The notes beneath the pieces are model-generated. The model was not told the DNA's origin and searched no databases. It was given only the letters and a program-made list of their open reading frames with translations. From Linum tenue (lineage: Eukaryota > Streptophyta > Magnoliopsida > Malpighiales > Linaceae), in the NCBI GenBank assembly GCA_946122785.1, contig CAMGYJ010000005.1, forward strand, positions 90,700,547-90,764,546: DNA of 64,000 nucleotides, read 5' to 3'. Position 1 is the first letter of the stretch. Every line of letters begins with the position of its first letter. Position numbers and translations under genes: made by a program. Shown here piece by piece: positions 1-10,887 of this stretch.

Positions 1-73
1 AAAACTCTAGGCCGAGTAACTCGGTTGCAGCCAACAACATTGCCGTAACGATATTACAGTCTGAATGCAGTGG

Positions 74-2117
74 GGTGCCAACCATTGGAGGTGCTTCAAA
101 AACCGCATCTAAAAGTGGCGAGATGCGATGGAACTCAATCTCCACATTCGAAATCTGGCTTGCTGCTTCCCCTGACTGAGGAGCACCAGCGCATTCCTCC
201 ATGACATTCATATTTTGGGATGTCACCTCCTCAGGTTCCAAAGTAGTCGCACATTCTTTAACCACTTGACGAAGGCGAGTGTCATCAATATCTCTTGCAG
301 GATACATACAATAAATTGCCCTCCTGGCCAGGCGATGGACATTATCCATCACTCCCGAAACCGCTATCTGTAACTGATGACATTGAGTATTATTCTCTTA
401 TCGGAGGGTGGTGTTTTTTTAGTGTAAACTAGTATTCTCCGACCGTAAAGACCTCCTGATTAGCCTCTCCTCACGCATACTGCGTGAAGCTGCTCAACTT
501 TTTCACGAAGGCCAGCCTCAGCTGCTTCTGAGGTACGCAGCTCCTGTGTGGCTGCCTCAACATGTTGCTGAGCCTCCACCATGTCTGCATTCCATTCACA
601 AGACTTGGAAGAAAATTGCTCGTCACTTGTCTTCATCTGGATTCTCATTTTGTCCAAAGAGCGAGTTGCCGCCTCTCAGGCCTCACTAACCCGAAGCACT
701 ACCATAGCTAGGCGACACTCCATGGCAACAACATACCTCGCCATCTATTCGCAAAATAATAACGTCAATATATCATATATAAGTTGAAGACCAAAAAACA
801 AAGGAAGAATGTAAAAGCACCTCTGAAACATACGAAGAAAAAGTCGATCCTGTGGCTACATCTTCTAAGACGGGGTAGTGTTTCCCCGCATCGCACAAAC
901 TGTCAAATGTTATGACACCACCAGCCAAAATTCCACCTTTACTGGCTCTTGAAGACTCCCCCTGATGCTTCAGGGTTCCCCTACCGCCCACTGGGCTTTT
1001 TCCCTTGGCATCTCTGGATCTCCCCTCAGAGCGGCCCTTCCCAGTAGGTGAATCTCGTAATCCTCTCACCTAGGAACGAGTTCTCTTCTCCTGGTCATGA
1101 CGAACTCTTGACCGTCCACGCGGGGGATTATCTGGTCTCTCACGAATTGACACCCCGACATACGAGTGAGGCACTGCTGGCACTTCTCTATTCCTCATAC
1201 ACCTCTGAAAGTGCGAGTAATCTGCAAGGGAGGATTACAGTTAGAAAATATGGTCACAAAAAGGGAAGTACTATAAAAAAATGACGTACCTTTACCATAA
1301 ACAGGAAGAAACAAGCTTGCTCGAGCCCCAAGAGTACTTATATCAATGGGTTTCTCCTGGAGAAGCCGTTCATGTTGTAAAGTGATTTCTCCCTCAATCA
1401 CGGGATCCTGAAATCCTCCTGTAACACCTTTACTCCAGTTAGCCGGAACCGCAATACCTCCGAATGTAAAATCACTAGGTGGAGCAAGAAAATAAAAGAA
1501 TTATGTCTCCCACGATCCCTTCGGATGGCTCAGCGAAGTGCAAAGGTTATTGGTTGACTTCCGTTTGTGCAGTTCCCAAGCCACTCGATCATGAAGAAAG
1601 AAAAAACAAGCATAAAACAACTCAGGGGATGGTGGAACCCCAACTCGACGACATGACAGGATAAAAAAAGCGATGAAAGTCCAAAAATGAGGACTAACAG
1701 AATCGACTGAAAGCTTACTACGGTGCATTACTACACACAACCATGTAGGCAAGGGCAATCAAAACCCGTACTCCAGAGAAGAACAAAAAAGTGATTGCCA
1801 TGATGATGGCTTACAGCCGAAACAAATCTTTTGGGTATGGCATAGCTCCAGTGATGAGGCATACCATATGATACCAACAGTTCTCGCAACCACTTTTCAC
1901 TTTCCATAAAACCACGTCCCAGGCCACCTACTGGGTACTTCGGAGGCACTCGACCAAGAGGATACATCACCTCCCAAGGGAAAACATTAAAACCCAGTGG
2001 GTTAGGTGCTATATTTCGAGACCCACTGGCATCCGATCCTCTTGCCACCACAACAGTGGAAGGCGGTATAATCATTGAATGTTGAATATCTCGTGATGAT
2101 GAAGGTAAACTCGCCAT
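74..2117 (-). pseudogene. E1 antisense extra ORF (Tat-lineage accessory gene)
   Basis: Read on the minus strand, the first open block (2117-1731, 128 aa) begins MASLPSSSRD and contains the conserved-looking patch YPVGGLGRGF followed by KWLRELLVSYGMP. Further coding blocks follow in changed frames: one around 1700-1300 ending at a donor-like AAAG|GTACGT, one around 1190-840 rich in basic and glycine residues, and a coiled-coil block around 720-470. The last carries alternating hydrophobic and E/Q/A residues and EQLHA. This looks like a multi-exon gene now carrying stops and frameshifts. It runs opposite to the element's own gag-pol. Extra ORFs, sometimes antisense, are known in the Tat lineage; the overall plan recalls proteins annotated as putative gypsy-type transposon, but I cannot confirm the family. 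Function unknown. Confidence 0.65.
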
Positions 2118-2280
2118 TTTTACGAAAGGTAAAATGAGAATTTACTTTAGGGATAGTGAAACAAGAGTTTACTGTGGGTAGTGAACTGCTTTTGCTTTGT
2201 GAGAAATGAAAAGATTGGAGGAGAAGTACGAGAGCAGGAGGCTGGGAAATGGAGAATGAATTATGTTCCCTCCGCTCTGA

Positions 2281-2289
2281 TATTTATAG
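2281..2289 (-). promoter_or_regulatory. TATA box of the E1 antisense gene
   Basis: The minus strand reads CTATAAATA about 165 bases upstream of the first ATG of the antisense ORF (2117). The same motif stands at the same distance in E2 (4052-4059), so it is conserved between two diverged copies. It lies next to the LTR but outside it. Confidence 0.6.
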
Positions 2290-2367
2290 GAACAACGCAT
2301 GAGAATGGGTCTAATACCGACTTATCGTCAGAAAATGTCAGGACAAACTCCGAATTTTTCTATCGGT

Positions 2368-2379
2368 AAGGGGGGCAAT
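2368..2379 (+). other. E1 polypurine tract
   Basis: AAGGGGGGCAAT sits immediately before the LTR start TGATAGAC. It is the expected site for priming plus-strand DNA synthesis. E2 has the same arrangement on the other strand (3962-3973). Confidence 0.8.
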
Positions 2380-3570
2380 TGATAGACTAATTCTTAACGG
2401 ATAAAATTTTAAAAATATTCAACACCTCTCCTTTCATTAATACACTCGAAAAATTCTTACTTATTATGCTATCCGAAACACCCAAAAATTTGTATTATAC
2501 AGTTAGAACCCTCCGTCTACTATGTTGTTTATTTCCGTAACTCTTGTTATTGTTTTTTCATTCACTTTCCTACACTTCATCTTTCTCCTTTTATCTTCCC
2601 TCTTATTCCATAAACCATAAGTTTTGTCCTTTCATACGTCCTCTCCCTTCCCTTTTTCTTTCTTTCTTTTCTGTCTTTTCCTATTTCTCTATCTCCCTTC
2701 CTCATACGGAGAAAAGAAGACAACAAACTTCTTTATGCATGGACATGCATAAAAAACTCCACCATCTTTACTTTCCACTAACAAGCTACAACTACAACAC
2801 TACAAGGAAACGACAAGAATATTGTTCTTTCGTTTACTCCTTTCTCATAATCTCATTTATTTTCCTACACATTCATGCAATAACATGCATACGTAGAGAA
2901 CTAAAACCAATTCATTTACCCATTTTCCATATATTCATACTCCTTTATATACTTACACTTTCTCCTACTTACACATACACACTTGGACTTTCCCATATAC
3001 AATAATTGGTGAGGAATATTGGTGTATGACAGAGAATATTAACGATTATAGGAGAATAATGGAGAATGTTGGTGAATTTTAACGTAAGTCGAGGAATTCA
3101 ACTACGAATTTTTCCTATAAATAGGGAGCACCCCTCCCCCTTTCTAAACAACAACAAGTCACACACAAAACATAAGTAGCTTACGACTACTTCACACAAC
3201 ATAACTCACACACAATACACACTCTCTCTACTTTCTCTCCCTAAAAACGTGCTCTCTCTCCTCCCGATCTCCCAAAACGTGTTAAATCTCTAAACATTCA
3301 ACACACCCTCAATTTGGCGGACTAATCCATGGAATCGTGGATAGTCTCCACCGGCCGAACCAGGTCTAACGTCATCGTATTTATTTTATTCCATTCAGGT
3401 TACTAATTAATTTGAGCGTCGGAGGAGGTTCCAACTAGGACCCCCCCCCCCCGGTGGGACCTTTTTTACAGGTATTCGCACGGAGCTGGAGGTGGTTAAA
3501 GGCTTTGGGAAATCGGCGCTCTCCGGACTTTAATATATTGAAGCAGGCTGCTCTAAGCTTGACATCAACA
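2380..3570 (+). repeat. E1 3' LTR (complete, 1191 bp)
   Basis: It starts TGATAGAC after the polypurine tract and ends GACATCAACA, giving TG...CA termini. It aligns in inverted orientation with the E2 5' LTR (12281-13733, 1453 bp), which ends GGCATCAACA before its primer-binding site. The length difference reflects indels in the pyrimidine-rich first third (2540-2750). A TATA box stands at 3116-3123 and a C-homopolymer of about 13 bases near 3441. The ORFs predicted across this LTR are low-complexity artefacts. Confidence 0.85.
3116..3123 (+). promoter_or_regulatory. TATA box in E1 LTR
   Basis: CCTATAAATAGGGAGC is found here, and the matching place in the E2 LTR (12779-12786, minus strand) has the same TATAAATAGGGAGC. 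It is the likely core promoter for the element's genomic transcript. Confidence 0.7.
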
Positions 3571-3961
3571 GGAGATGTGGGAAAGACAAGGAAAGAAAGA
3601 GACAAAAAAAAGTTTGTATCGGTTGTCTTCCTTTCTTTGTATGAGATAGGGGAGAGATAAATATGCCAAGAAAAGAAAGAAGGGAAGGGGGACATGGGAA
3701 GGAATGGAAGAAAGGACAAAAGTAATGGTTATGGAAAGAGAGGGAAAGTAAAATGACGAAGATGAAGTTTAGTAAAAAAATAAGAAAGTGAAAGAAGGTA
3801 AAGAAAAAAAACAATCATAGGAGATGAATGCTTCTGATGGTATAATACAAATTTTTGGGTATTTCGGGTACCACAATAGTTAAGAATTTATCGAGTGTAT
3901 TAATGAAAAGAGAGGTGTTTAATATTTTTATAATTTTATCACTTAAGAACTGGGTCTATCA
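3571..3961 (-). repeat. E2 3' LTR, first 391 bp only
   Basis: It aligns with 13314-13733 of the E2 5' LTR in the same orientation, including the purine-rich block and the LTR start TGATAGACC on the minus strand. It stops abruptly at the end of the E1 LTR (3570). The remaining roughly 1 kb is missing from this side, which fits interruption by E1. Confidence 0.85.
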
Positions 3962-3973
3962 ATTGCCCCCTTA
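3962..3973 (-). other. E2 polypurine tract
   Basis: The minus strand reads GGTAAGGGGGCAAT directly before the LTR start TGATAGACC, the same tract as in E1. Confidence 0.75.
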
Positions 3974-4051
3974 CCAATAGAAAAATTCGGAGTTCGTCCG
4001 GACATTTTTTGATAGTAAGTCGGTATTAGAACCAGTCTCAAGCGTTATTCC

Positions 4052-4059
4052 TATAAATA
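4052..4059 (+). promoter_or_regulatory. TATA box of the E2 antisense gene
   Basis: CCTATAAATACCAGAGC lies 164 bases before the ATG at 4223. A pyrimidine-rich leader with no ATG in a good context follows. Its counterpart in E1 is at 2281-2289. Confidence 0.6.
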
Positions 4060-4222
4060 CCAGAGCAGAGGGAACAAAATTCATTCTCCATTTCCCAGCT
4101 TCCTGCTCCCGTACTTCTCCTCCCATCCTTTTCATTTCTCACAAAGCAAAAGCAGTTCACTACCCACAGTAAACTCTTGCTTCACTATCCCTAAAGTAAA
4201 TTCTCATTTACCTTTCACAAAA

Positions 4223-6170
4223 ATGTCGATTTTACCTTCATCATCACGTGATAATCAATATTCAATGATTATACCGCTTTCCACTGTTGTGGTGGCAAGA
4301 GGATCGGATGCCAGTGGGTCTCGAAATATAACACCTAACCCACAGGGTTTAATGTATGCCCTTGGGAGGTGATGTATCCTATTGGTCGAATACCTTTGAA
4401 GTACCCAGTGGGTGGCTTGGGACGTGGTTTTACGGAAAGTGAAAAGTGGCTACGAGAACTGTTGGTATCGTACGGTATGCCTCATCACTGGAGCTATGTC
4501 ATACCCAATAGATTTGTTTCGGCTCAAGTCACCCATCATCATGGCGATCACTTTTTTGTTCTTCTCTGGAGTACGGGTTTCAATTTCCCTTGCCTACATG
4601 CTTGTGTGTAGTAATGCACCATAGTAAGCTTTCAATTGATTCTGTTAGTCCTTGTTATTGGACTTTCATCACATGTTTTATCTTGTCATGTCATCGAGCT
4701 GGGGTTCCACCATCCCTTGAGTTGTATTATGCTTGATTTTTCTTTCGTCACGATCGAGTGGCTTGGAAACTGCACAAGCGAAAGTCAGCCAATAACATTT
4801 TCACTTCACTTAGCCATCTGAAGGGATCGTGGGAGACAGAATTCTTTTATTTTCTTGCCCAACCTAGTGAGTTTAGGTCCAGAGGTATTGCGGTTCCGGC
4901 TGACTGGAGTGAAGGTATTACATGAGGATTTCAGGATCCCGTGATTGAGGGAGAAATCACTTTACAACATGATCGGCTTCTCCGGGAGAAACCCATTGTT
5001 ATAAGTACTCCTGGGGCTCGAGCAAGCTTGTTTGTTTCTGTTTATGGTAAAGGTACGTAATTTTTTATAATACTTTCCTTTTTTGTGACCAAACTTTCTA
5101 ACTGTAACCCTTCCTTGCATATTACTCCAACTTTCAAAAGTGTGAAGAATAAGTTAGTGCCTCACTCGTCGGAGTATCAATTCGTCATGACCAGGCAAAG
5201 AGAACTCGTTCCTGTGTAAGAGGATAAGGAGATTCAACTACGAAGAAGGGTCGCTCTGAGGGGAGAGCCAAAGATGCCAAAGGAAAAGGCCCAGTGGGCG
5301 GTAGGGGAACTCTGAAGCATCAGGGGGAGTCTTCAAGAGCCAATAAAGGTGGAATTTTGGCTGCTGGTGTCATAACTTATGACACCTTGTGTGATGCGGG
5401 GAAACACTACCCCGTTTTAGAAGATGTAGCCACAGGATCGACTTTTTCTTCTTCTGTTTCAGAGGTACTTTTATATTGACGTTGCTATTTTGCGAATAGC
5501 TAGCGAAGTATGTTGTTGCTATGGAGTGTCGCCTAGCTATGGCAGAGCTTCGGGAAACCGTGGCCCAAGAGGAGGTAAGTCGCTCTTTCGAGGAAATGAA
5601 AATCCAAATGAAGACAAGAGAGGAGCAATTTTCTTCCAGGTCATGTGAATGGAATACAAAAATGGTGGAGGCTCAGCAGAATGTTGAGACAGCCACACAA
5701 GAGTTGCATACCTCAGAAGCAGCTGAGGCTAGCCTTCGTGAAAAACTCGAGCAACTTCACGCCAGTATCCACGAGGAGTGGCTAATCAGGAGGTCTTTGC
5801 ATACTGGTTTACTCAGAAAACACCACCCTCCGATTAGAGAATAATACTCTACGTCATCAGTTACAGATGGTGGTTTCGGGAGTGATGGATAATGTCCATC
5901 ACCTGGCCAGGATAGCAATTTATTGTATGTATCCTGCAAGAGATATTGATGCATTCGCTTTCGTCAAGTGGTGGAGGAATGTGCGACTACTTCGGAACCT
6001 GAGGAGGTGACATCCCAAAATATGAATGTCGTGTAGGAATGCGTTGGTGCTCCTCAGTCCGGTGAAGCAACAAGTCAAATTTCGAATGTGGAGATTGAGT
6101 TCCATCGCTTCTCGCCACTTTTAGATGCGGTTTCTGAAGCACCTCCAATGGTTGGCACTCCAGTATATTC
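4223..6170 (+). pseudogene. E2 antisense extra ORF (Tat-lineage accessory gene)
   Basis: This is the + strand copy of the extra gene, antisense to E2 gag-pol. Block 1 starts at the ATG at 4223 (MSILPSSSRD), shifts frame near 4360 and continues 4369-4611 with YPVGGLGRGF and KWLRELLVSYGMP. A second block around 4730-5055 ends at a donor-like GGTAAAG|GTACGT. A third (5255-5478) has a G/K/R-rich stretch and SDAGKHYPVLEDV-like sequence. A coiled-coil block (5521-5844, 107 aa) begins MECRLAMAELRE, and a short tail runs to about 6170 before the TA tract. I infer a multi-exon gene with frame damage. The two copies (E1 and E2) share the same block order, so the layout is ancestral. The product is unrecognised beyond a loose likeness to putative gypsy-type transposon proteins. 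Confidence 0.65.
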
Positions 6171-6173
6171 GGA

Positions 6174-6178
<5 letters not shown>

Positions 6179-6250
<72 letters not shown>

Positions 6251-6654
6251 TGCCTTCTACGGTACCCCAGGTGAAATCCGGGGTACCGCATACCTTAAGT
6301 ACGAAAACGCTATCTAGACCTCGAATTAACAGGATTTTTGGGCATGATACTATACCCCCTAACCCTTAATGAGTGAACCCTAGGTCCTAATTATCTAAAT
6401 CATAAACTATAAATCCTAAGATGGTGCATTGATTTTTTTTGCCTATATTTGGACGAATCATAACTGTTGATTATTGTTTCTAATTAAATTGATCTTGGGG
6501 TATAAGATTTAGAGAATTAAGACCTAGATTTTGATCTTTAAGGGTTAGAGTATAGTATCATGTTCGAAAGATCAGTCAATTCAAGTTCTGGATAGCATTT
6601 TCTTACTCAAGGTATACGGTACCCGGGATTTCACCCGGGGTACCGTAGAACTCC

Positions 6655-6712
<58 letters not shown>
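6179..6712. mobile_element. MITE with long inverted repeats between (TA)n tracts (Micron-like)
   Basis: A 408-bp core (6249-6656) lies between (AT)n tracts of about 70 bp (6179-6248) and 56 bp (6657-6712). The core ends are inverted repeats of at least 80 bp: TTCTACGGTACCCC near both ends, then GGTGAAATCC, TACCTT and GCTATC blocks. Inner blocks GATACTATAC and CTAACCCTTAA also mirror each other, so the imperfect stem is about 120-130 bp. There is no ORF. Plant Micron elements are flanked by TA microsatellites in the same way. E1 has the same locus without the insert (around positions 40-62). Confidence 0.75.
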
Positions 6713-6716
<4 letters not shown>

Positions 6717-7009
6717 ATGTTGTTGGCTGCAACCATGTTACTCGACCCAGAGTTTTTTGAGAACTAAAGCTTATGAAATTCCAACTTGAAATAACATTGT
6801 AAAATATTATGTAAGATTCTCGATTATGTGCATAGCTTAGCTTATAAACATCTATAGTTTGTAATGTACAATGGGCTTCCAAACTTTTGTAATAACCATA
6901 ATAAACACACTGCTTTTATTGCTAGCTATCTTTCACCCTACCATGGTATTTATTTAGGGAACAAATCCATTGGGGTGTTTATTTGAAAGATAACAAGGGT
7001 ATACCATAT
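6713..7009. other. E2 spacer between integrase and the extra gene
   Basis: This is non-coding sequence of about 300 bp. The first 40 bases, beginning GGCAATGTTGTTGGCTGCAA, match the inverted start of the window (positions 1-43) and so belong to the E1/E2 shared tail of the antisense gene region. The rest is A+T-rich with no recognised signal. Confidence 0.5.
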
Positions 7010-8337
7010 TTATGGAGTAAAGTATCTCCTTAGATGCATTGTGTTCCAAGTCCTTGACATGTCTTGACCATTAGGGAGTGACAGTTTTATAGCATTTGGT
7101 ACCGCCACTTTACGCACTTTGTAAGGACCCTCCCACTGGGGGGTGAACTTTCCTTGACTTGGAATGTGTTTGAAGTTTCTCCTCAGAACCCATTCTCCTT
7201 CCCTGATGGGTCGATTTCTCACCTTGGCGTTGTAGTAACGTGCGATCCTTTCTTTGGAAGCGGAGAGTCTCAAAAGTGCTTCCTCTCGACGCTCCTCGAT
7301 GAGATGTAGATCATGAGTGAGCTCGATTTGATTTTCATCGGGGTGGAATGCTTGGATTCTGTAAGAGGAGAGCTCCATTTCAATTGGCAGCACAACATCG
7401 GTGCCATAAATCAGGGCGTTTGGTGTCTCCCGAGTGGAAGTCTTGTAAGTTGTCCGGTGGGCCCAAAAAACATGGGGCAGCTCCTCGACCCATCGACCCT
7501 TGGCCTGACCTAATCTGGTTTTTAGGCCCTATAGGATGCTTTTGTTAGCAGCCTCAGCCTGACCATTAGCTTGCGGATAGGCCACCAAGGCATATCGAAG
7601 TAGGATTCCATATTGGGCGCAATAGGCCTATAAATCTTCGCTCTTGAATTGTGTACCCTGATCCATGATTAGAGTGTGAGGGAGAGACTGAACCTGCATA
7701 TGAGGGATAGAATTAGCGATCGCCTCAGCCTCGATCCACTTGGTGAAATAGTCAATGGCTACCATCAGCCATTTCTTTTGTTCGGGAGCCGTGGGAAAGG
7801 GTCCCAAGAAGTCCATCCCCCATTGAGCGAACGACCATGGACTGATGTTAACCTGCATTTTTGCCGGAGGTGCATGAGTGGTTTGCGCACCAACTTGGCA
7901 TTTGGGACATGCCTAAGCATACTTCCGAGTGTCCCGCCGCATCGTGGGCCAGTAATAACCTTGTCGTAGAAGAGTTTTCTCCAAGCTACGAGGACCTGTA
8001 TGCATCCCACATGACGCTTCATGCACCTCTTGTACGGCAAAGTGCGTTCGCCAATGCTAAGGCACCGCAGGTAGGGTCCAGTGAAGCCTTTCTTGTATAA
8101 ATCTCCCTTGATAAGGAGGTAACGTGGGGCACGTCTCTTAATGCGGATGGCTTTCTTCTGGTCAGTGGGCAGGAGCCCATGTTTTAGATACTCGATGAGT
8201 GGTGTTCGCCAATCGGATTGTGCTGGAAATGAGGTAATTTGGGAGCATAACATTGTTGGATGCCTTTCAACGATCGCTGAGGAAGTCTTGTGCTGTTGCA
8301 TGTTTTGATAATGCATCTGCATGAAGATTATCCTCAC
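7010..8337 (-). pseudogene. E2 integrase relic
   Basis: On the minus strand the zinc-binding region is scrambled by frame changes (8337-7765). The core domain follows with WGMDFLGPFPTAP and YFTKWIEAEA (7858-7628), giving the first catalytic Asp, and MDQGTQFKS, the position of the second. The region around 7620-7400 encodes the third catalytic block in another frame with stops. The C-terminal part (7393-7010, 127 aa) is intact and typical of Tat elements: EMELSSYRIQAF, EGEWVLRR, FTPQWEGPYKV and WNTMHLRRYF. Integrase would insert the element's cDNA into the genome; this copy cannot make it. It is the last sense domain before the antisense gene. Confidence 0.85.
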
Positions 8338-8437
8338 AAGATATGTGGACTATCTCCGCCTGAGGAAACTCAGAGAGTGCCATACAAGCAGCATTGGTGT
8401 ATGCTACGAGTGCGGGCTCTCGTACCTCGTATGCCCC

Positions 8438-8958
8438 CTACACTTGATTGACCACTAGGGCAGAGTCAGAGTGGACCCTAATTCGTTGAATGCCCAATTC
8501 TTGGGCCATAGTCAGTCCTACTAGGAGGGCTTCATACTCTGTGGCATTATTCGTCATGGTGCTGGCAAAGCGAATTGCCAATTCATTAGTGACTCCGAGA
8601 GGACTAATGAGCAGAACTCCTGCACCTGATCCATTTTTACTAGACGCACCATCAACGTACAATCTCCAAGTCTCTGTTTCTGGTGGGAGACATGCTCGAA
8701 CACCTTTTGCAACAAAATCAGCTAAAACCTGGGACTTGATGGAAGTGCGAGGGAGAAAATGATTTCTTTTTCACTAAGCTCGATGGCCCAGTTCACCATT
8801 CTACCAGCAACATCCATTCGCTGAAGTAGGCGGCGTAAAGGAAGTTGAGAGAGTATACAGATGGGGTGGCTTTGGAAGTACGGACGCAACTTTCGAGTAG
8901 GAACCACCATAGCTAGGGCAGCTTTCTCCACGGGAGAGTATCTGGTTTCAGCATCCAA
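8438..8958 (-). pseudogene. E2 dual RNase H relic (gypsy RNase H and archaeal-type RNase H)
   Basis: The block 8958-8722 gives the end of the normal gypsy RNase H (DAETRYSPVEKAALAMV, then WAIELSE). The block 8662-8438 is a second RNase H of archaeal type: MYVDGASSKNGSGAGV, NNATEYEALLVGL and VHSDSALVVNQV, with the catalytic D, E and D visible. Presence of both is a hallmark of the Tat lineage (Tat, Ogre, Retand). The two blocks are separated by frame changes. RNase H removes the RNA template during reverse transcription. Confidence 0.85.
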
Positions 8959-10098
8959 TAGAGTCTTACAAGTGTAGTAAATAGGATGATATGTATTGTC
9001 GGTATCTCAGCGATAGAGTACAACACTCACAGCCTTGGAGGAGACAACAAAGTATAGGTACAATGTCTGATTGTCGACGGGAGATGAGAGTATTGGGGGA
9101 TTCACCAAGTATTCCTTAAGTTATGAGAAAGTTTTCTCACATTCAAGAGTCCACTTGAAGGTTTTTCCATTTCCTTTTAGGGTGTTGAAAAAAGGAGCAC
9201 ATGGATCCCCAGCTCGTGAAATAAATCGGTTGAGTGTCGCAATCCTTCCTGTTAGAACCTGTACTTCTTATGCTTTGGAGGTGATGTCATCTGGAGAATG
9301 GCTTCAATTTTTCTAGGGTTAACCTCAATTCCACGTCTTGTCACCATGAATCCTAGAAACTTCCTTGCGGTGGCCCCGAAGGCGCATTTCTTTGGATTAA
9401 TGTGCAAGTTGTATCCTCATAGGGTATTAAAAGTCTCGCGTAGATCTTCTAAATGTGCATGTGTCTCTGCACTTTTGATTAGGATGTCATCCACATAGGC
9501 TTCAACATTTCGACCTAGCTGTCGGGCAAAGACTCGATCCACCATAAGTTGATAGGTAGCTCCGGCATTTTTTAGGCTGAACGGCATCACCTTGTAGCAA
9601 TAATTTCCTACCGGAGTCATGAAGGCAACATATTTTTGGTCGTCCTTCTTTAGTGGGGTCTGGTGGTACCCTGAGAACATATCAAGAAAAGAGATATGAC
9701 GATGACCGACTGTCGCATCAATAAGCAAATCAATCTTGGGCAGTGGATACGGGTCTTCGGGCAAGCCTTGTTGAGATCGGTGAAGTCAACACACATTCTC
9801 CACTGGCCGTTGGCCTTTTTAACCATGACCACATTAGCCAACCATGTTGGGTAGAGAACCTCGCTAATGAAGCTTACTTGCCCTAGATTGATTACTTCCT
9901 CTACTATCGCCTAGCGACATTCCCATGCAAAGTTCCTGTTCTTTTATGGATAGGCTTGCTACCTGGGATAATCCCTAGTTTATGCTTGACAACTTTTGAA
10001 TCGAGACCAGACATATCCTCAGGTCCTTGAGCAAAGAGCTCTTTGTATTCGATCATCAAACTGAGAAGTTGTGGGAGAAAATTTTTAGGCCATGCCAT
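8959..10098 (-). pseudogene. E2 reverse transcriptase relic
   Basis: The minus strand carries the RT start (10098-9904: LLSLMIEYKELFAQ, DMSGLD, VKHKL), then NGQWRMCVDFTDLNKACP (around 9810-9760), PYPLPKIDLLID and FLDMFSGYHQ. KNAGATYQLMVDRVF and the active-site AYVDDILIKS follow (9764-9417). A frameshift lies at the NKACP/PEDPYP junction near 9765 and another near 9905. The C-terminal connection (9416-8959) is readable only in pieces with stops. RT copies the element's RNA into DNA; this copy is dead although the YVDD box survives. Confidence 0.85.
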
Positions 10099-10413
10099 AG
10101 ATACACGAATGGTTTACCCTTCTTCTAATGTATGTTCTTCATGGGGGTCGATGGGAACGGGTCGAGCGACCTCGTCTCGGGCTTCCATTGTGTCCATAAA
10201 GCCATCTTTAAGGGAGAACTTACAACATTAGCGTGCAAGAGCTTGATCTCCTTTTACACACCCGACTCCGGCAATAGTTGGCAACTTCAATTTTAAGTGC
10301 AGAGTTGAGGGTATAACCCTAACTTGATGGAGAAAAGGGCGTCCGAGAATGCAGTTGTACGCAGAAGGCAGTCAACAACATGTAAATTGATTGTTGTCTC
10401 TACAGTTTGTTGG

Positions 10414-10710
10414 TCACTGCCAACACGAACCTGGAGTGGGAGAATGCCCAGAACTGGGACTTGATTTTCTGAATCCTATGAGATAAATGCTAGGAGGGTG
10501 ACATTTGCTTAGTTGAAGACCCAGGGGCTTAAAAGCTAGGTAGAATAAAAGATCTGCAGAGCTACCTCCATCGATGAGGACTCGTTGAATGGAATAGTTT
10601 GCAATTACTGCCTTGATGACTAAGGCATCTTCATGAGAGTACTCGATATCTTCAAGATCCCTATTGTCGAAGGAGACGGGAATTTGTGTAACAGAAGCGG
10701 AACCGACCAA
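10414..10710 (-). pseudogene. E2 protease relic
   Basis: A 98-aa block holds the retropepsin-like active site VLIDGGSSADLLFYLAF, typical of Tat proteases, preceded by SHEDALVIKAVIANY. The reading frame changes after LSKCHPPS. The segment 10711-10887 links it to gag in another frame. This protease would process the gag-pol polyprotein. Confidence 0.8.
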
Positions 10711-10887
10711 CCTTGGGGCACTGGTTGGGCGAGAACCAACTTGCTAGGATAATCTGACCCTGCCATGAATAATAAGGACATTTCCCAACACTAATCCACT
10801 TGCCTGTGGTGCTTTTCCTTTGTCTATTATTGGAGGTGAAGGGAGAATAGGGGGACGAAAATTCTTTACAAAGTCTCGAAGATAGCC

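Larger units (their letters stand above)
1..3570 (+). mobile_element. E1: Tat-lineage Ty3/gypsy element, 3' end only
   Basis: The window opens inside the 3' internal region of this element. What remains, in order, is an antisense extra gene (to 2117), an A+T-rich spacer with a TATA box, a polypurine tract and a complete 3' LTR (2380-3570). The whole stretch is an inverted, diverged copy of the corresponding part of E2 (3961-6770), which gives the assignment. Gag-pol and the 5' LTR must lie to the left of the window. The LTR ends directly against the broken 3' LTR of E2, as expected if E1 inserted into that LTR; the other half of the target is off-window, so this is an inference. Confidence 0.8.

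Noticed and set aside
2544..3005. 153-aa open frame
   Set aside because: It lies wholly in the E1 LTR, is low-complexity (F/S/Y-rich from pyrimidine tracts) and has no counterpart in the E2 LTR frame.
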